A stretch of 32,192 nt of DNA from NCBI RefSeq assembly GCF_004348535.1, contig NZ_SMJX01000071.1, forward strand, positions 1-32,192, read 5' to 3'. A program made the position numbers and the translations under genes. Shown here one piece after another: positions 31,386 to 32,192 of the stretch (its first letter is position 1; the number at the start of each line of letters is the position of its first letter). Under the pieces are notes generated by a model, which saw nothing but the letters and a program-made list of their open reading frames with translations, searched no databases and had not been told where the DNA came from. Source of the stretch: Actinomadura sp. KC216 (GTDB lineage Bacteria > Actinomycetota > Actinomycetes > Streptosporangiales > Streptosporangiaceae).

Positions 31386-31915
31386 TCCCGGGGCTGCGGG
31401 GGGTGCCCGCCGATCCGTTGCCGCCGTGGGCGCCGGGGCGGGTGAGCGGCGACCGTGCGCTGCTGCGGCTGGCGGCCGCGCTGGCGGTGGCGGCGGGGGG
31501 CGCGGCGCTGGCGTCCACCGGCGGCGACCCGGCCCTGTACTGGCCGCGGCTGGCGTGGACGCTGGGGCTGGCGGCGGTGTCGGTGCTGGCGCTGATCCGC
31601 CCGGCGCGCCGTGACCGGCGCGGCTGGTGGGCGGTGGTCCTCGCCGCGCTGGGGGTGATCGCGGCGGTGCTGGTGAAGTTCGCGGTGACGGGCGCGGCGG
31701 TGGCGTGGGCGCCGGCGGCCGCGGCGGCGTGGACGGCGGTGACGCTGGCGCCGCTGGCGGCCCGGGCACCGCGCCGCCCGGCGCCCTGGACGGCGCCGGT
31801 CCGGGGAGCGGTCCGGGCGGTGGCCCGGAGGTTCCCGTTCAGAGGGCCGGGCCCTCGACGTAGGGGGCCAGCGTCGCCCGGTACTGCGACGGCAGAATCC
31901 CCGACCGATACATGA
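31382..31915 (+). CDS. Small integral membrane protein after the kinases
   Basis: A frame of 177 codons with four predicted membrane helices in the first 135 residues, rich in Ala, Val and Leu, and an Arg/Pro-rich cytoplasmic tail. I start it at the TTG (31382) that overlaps the kinase stop in a TTGA; a GTG at 31400 is an alternative. No family is recognised. Its last 77 bases run antisense into the next gene's 3' end, so either the overlap is real or the tail is shorter. Existence is supported by the helices and by the coupling position. Confidence 0.5.
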   Translation: MIPGLRGVPADPLPPWAPGRVSGDRALLRLAAALAVAAGGAALASTGGDPALYWPRLAWTLGLAAVSVLALIRPARRDRRGWWAVVLAALGVIAAVLVKFAVTGAAVAWAPAAAAAWTAVTLAPLAARAPRRPAPWTAPVRGAVRAVARRFPFRGPGPRRRGPASPGTATAESPTDT

Positions 31916-32192
31916 TCGCCTGCTCTTGGCCGTAGACGGGGCAGACCTCGTCGGCGCCGGTGATCTCGAACCGGCGGACCTCCCGCCCGGTGCGGGCCTC
32001 CAGCAGCCGGACCAGGTATCGCGTCCGGTAGAGGGTGACGGTGCCGGTCTGGCTGCGTTCGAAGACGGTGAGGCGGGAGTAGCGGGGGCATCGCGCCGCC
32101 TCCTCGCCGAGCCCGGTGTCCTCGTCGATCGGCTCGGCGCAGGAGACGAGCTGGACCTGTCCGGGCGCGGTGGGCCGCCAGGCGGCGGGGGG
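31839..32192 (-). CDS. Hypothetical protein, C-terminal part (runs off the window)
   Basis: An uninterrupted minus-strand frame of 117 codons reaching the window edge, without start codon here. The translation is beta-rich and not repetitive, with three cysteines in Q-L-V-S-C, A-R-C-P-R-Y and D-E-V-C-P, and conserved-looking strands such as T-V-T-L-Y-R-T-R-Y-L-V-R-L-L-E-A-R-T-G-R-E-V. Such C-x-n-C domains accompany kinase clusters in actinomycetes and may be outer-surface domains. Codon use matches the region, so it is real. Function unknown. Confidence 0.65.
   Translation of the reverse strand, partial: PPAAWRPTAPGQVQLVSCAEPIDEDTGLGEEAARCPRYSRLTVFERSQTGTVTLYRTRYLVRLLEARTGREVRRFEITGADEVCPVYGQEQAIMYRSGILPSQYRATLAPYVEGPAL

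Noticed and set aside
28898..31915. A single open frame of about 1000 codons across both kinase genes
   Set aside because: Up to 31381 it is an out-of-frame shadow of the kinases, with Ala/Gly/Arg-only composition; only its last 178 codons are kept as a membrane protein.

Overview
This window comes from a very GC-rich actinobacterial chromosome. The gene families, gene order (an adoK/erpA/nadA neighbourhood, a pspA-pspAA-htpX-pspAB block, DUF3043, ECF42/DGPF and serine/threonine kinases) and codon use fit a filamentous actinomycete. My best guess, an inference only, is Actinomadura or a relative in the Thermomonosporaceae. I saw no rRNA, tRNA, CRISPR array, complete insertion sequence or prophage. 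Most of the window is chromosomal housekeeping and stress genes with a few scars of past gene transfer.

Layout. 1-3859: sulfur, Fe-S and cofactor genes (cysteine desulfurase end, TusA-like protein, adenosine kinase, A-type Fe-S carrier ErpA, quinolinate synthase NadA). 3867-8137: a minus-strand phage-shock-type membrane stress operon read pspA, pspAA, htpX, pspAB, followed by a second, diverged htpX-pspAB pair. 8270-10164: DUF3043 membrane protein, aldo/keto reductase and a small conserved protein. 10220-11248: a membrane-anchored DsbA-like protein whose 5' end abuts the C-terminal stump of a tyrosine integrase. 11245-15866: alpha/beta hydrolase, AraC regulator, CPYC-type FAD oxidoreductase behind a three-half-site operator candidate, GNAT protein and lipoprotein. 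15951-19616: a two-component system, then a DGPF (YCII) protein and its ECF42 sigma factor with a good match to an ECF42-type promoter. 19652-19861: stump of a virginiamycin B lyase-like propeller gene.

19935-21831 is the most striking part: a two-gene RNA repair operon made of an Rnl2-like RNA ligase and a fused HD phosphoesterase / polynucleotide kinase (HD-Pnk), driven by a clear leaderless promoter. Together they have the parts to heal both ends of a broken RNA and reseal it.

22004-24115: a membrane stress trio (Holin-X-like, DUF3618, YihY/BrkB). 24210-28575: GNAT acetyltransferase, a WYL regulator divergent from an alpha/beta hydrolase, and a secreted GH3 enzyme. 28779-32192: two tandem receptor-type Ser/Thr kinases, a small membrane protein and the end of a Cys-containing hypothetical gene on the minus strand. 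A recurring theme is TANNNT -10 boxes 6-8 bases before a start codon, so many genes here are probably transcribed as leaderless mRNAs.
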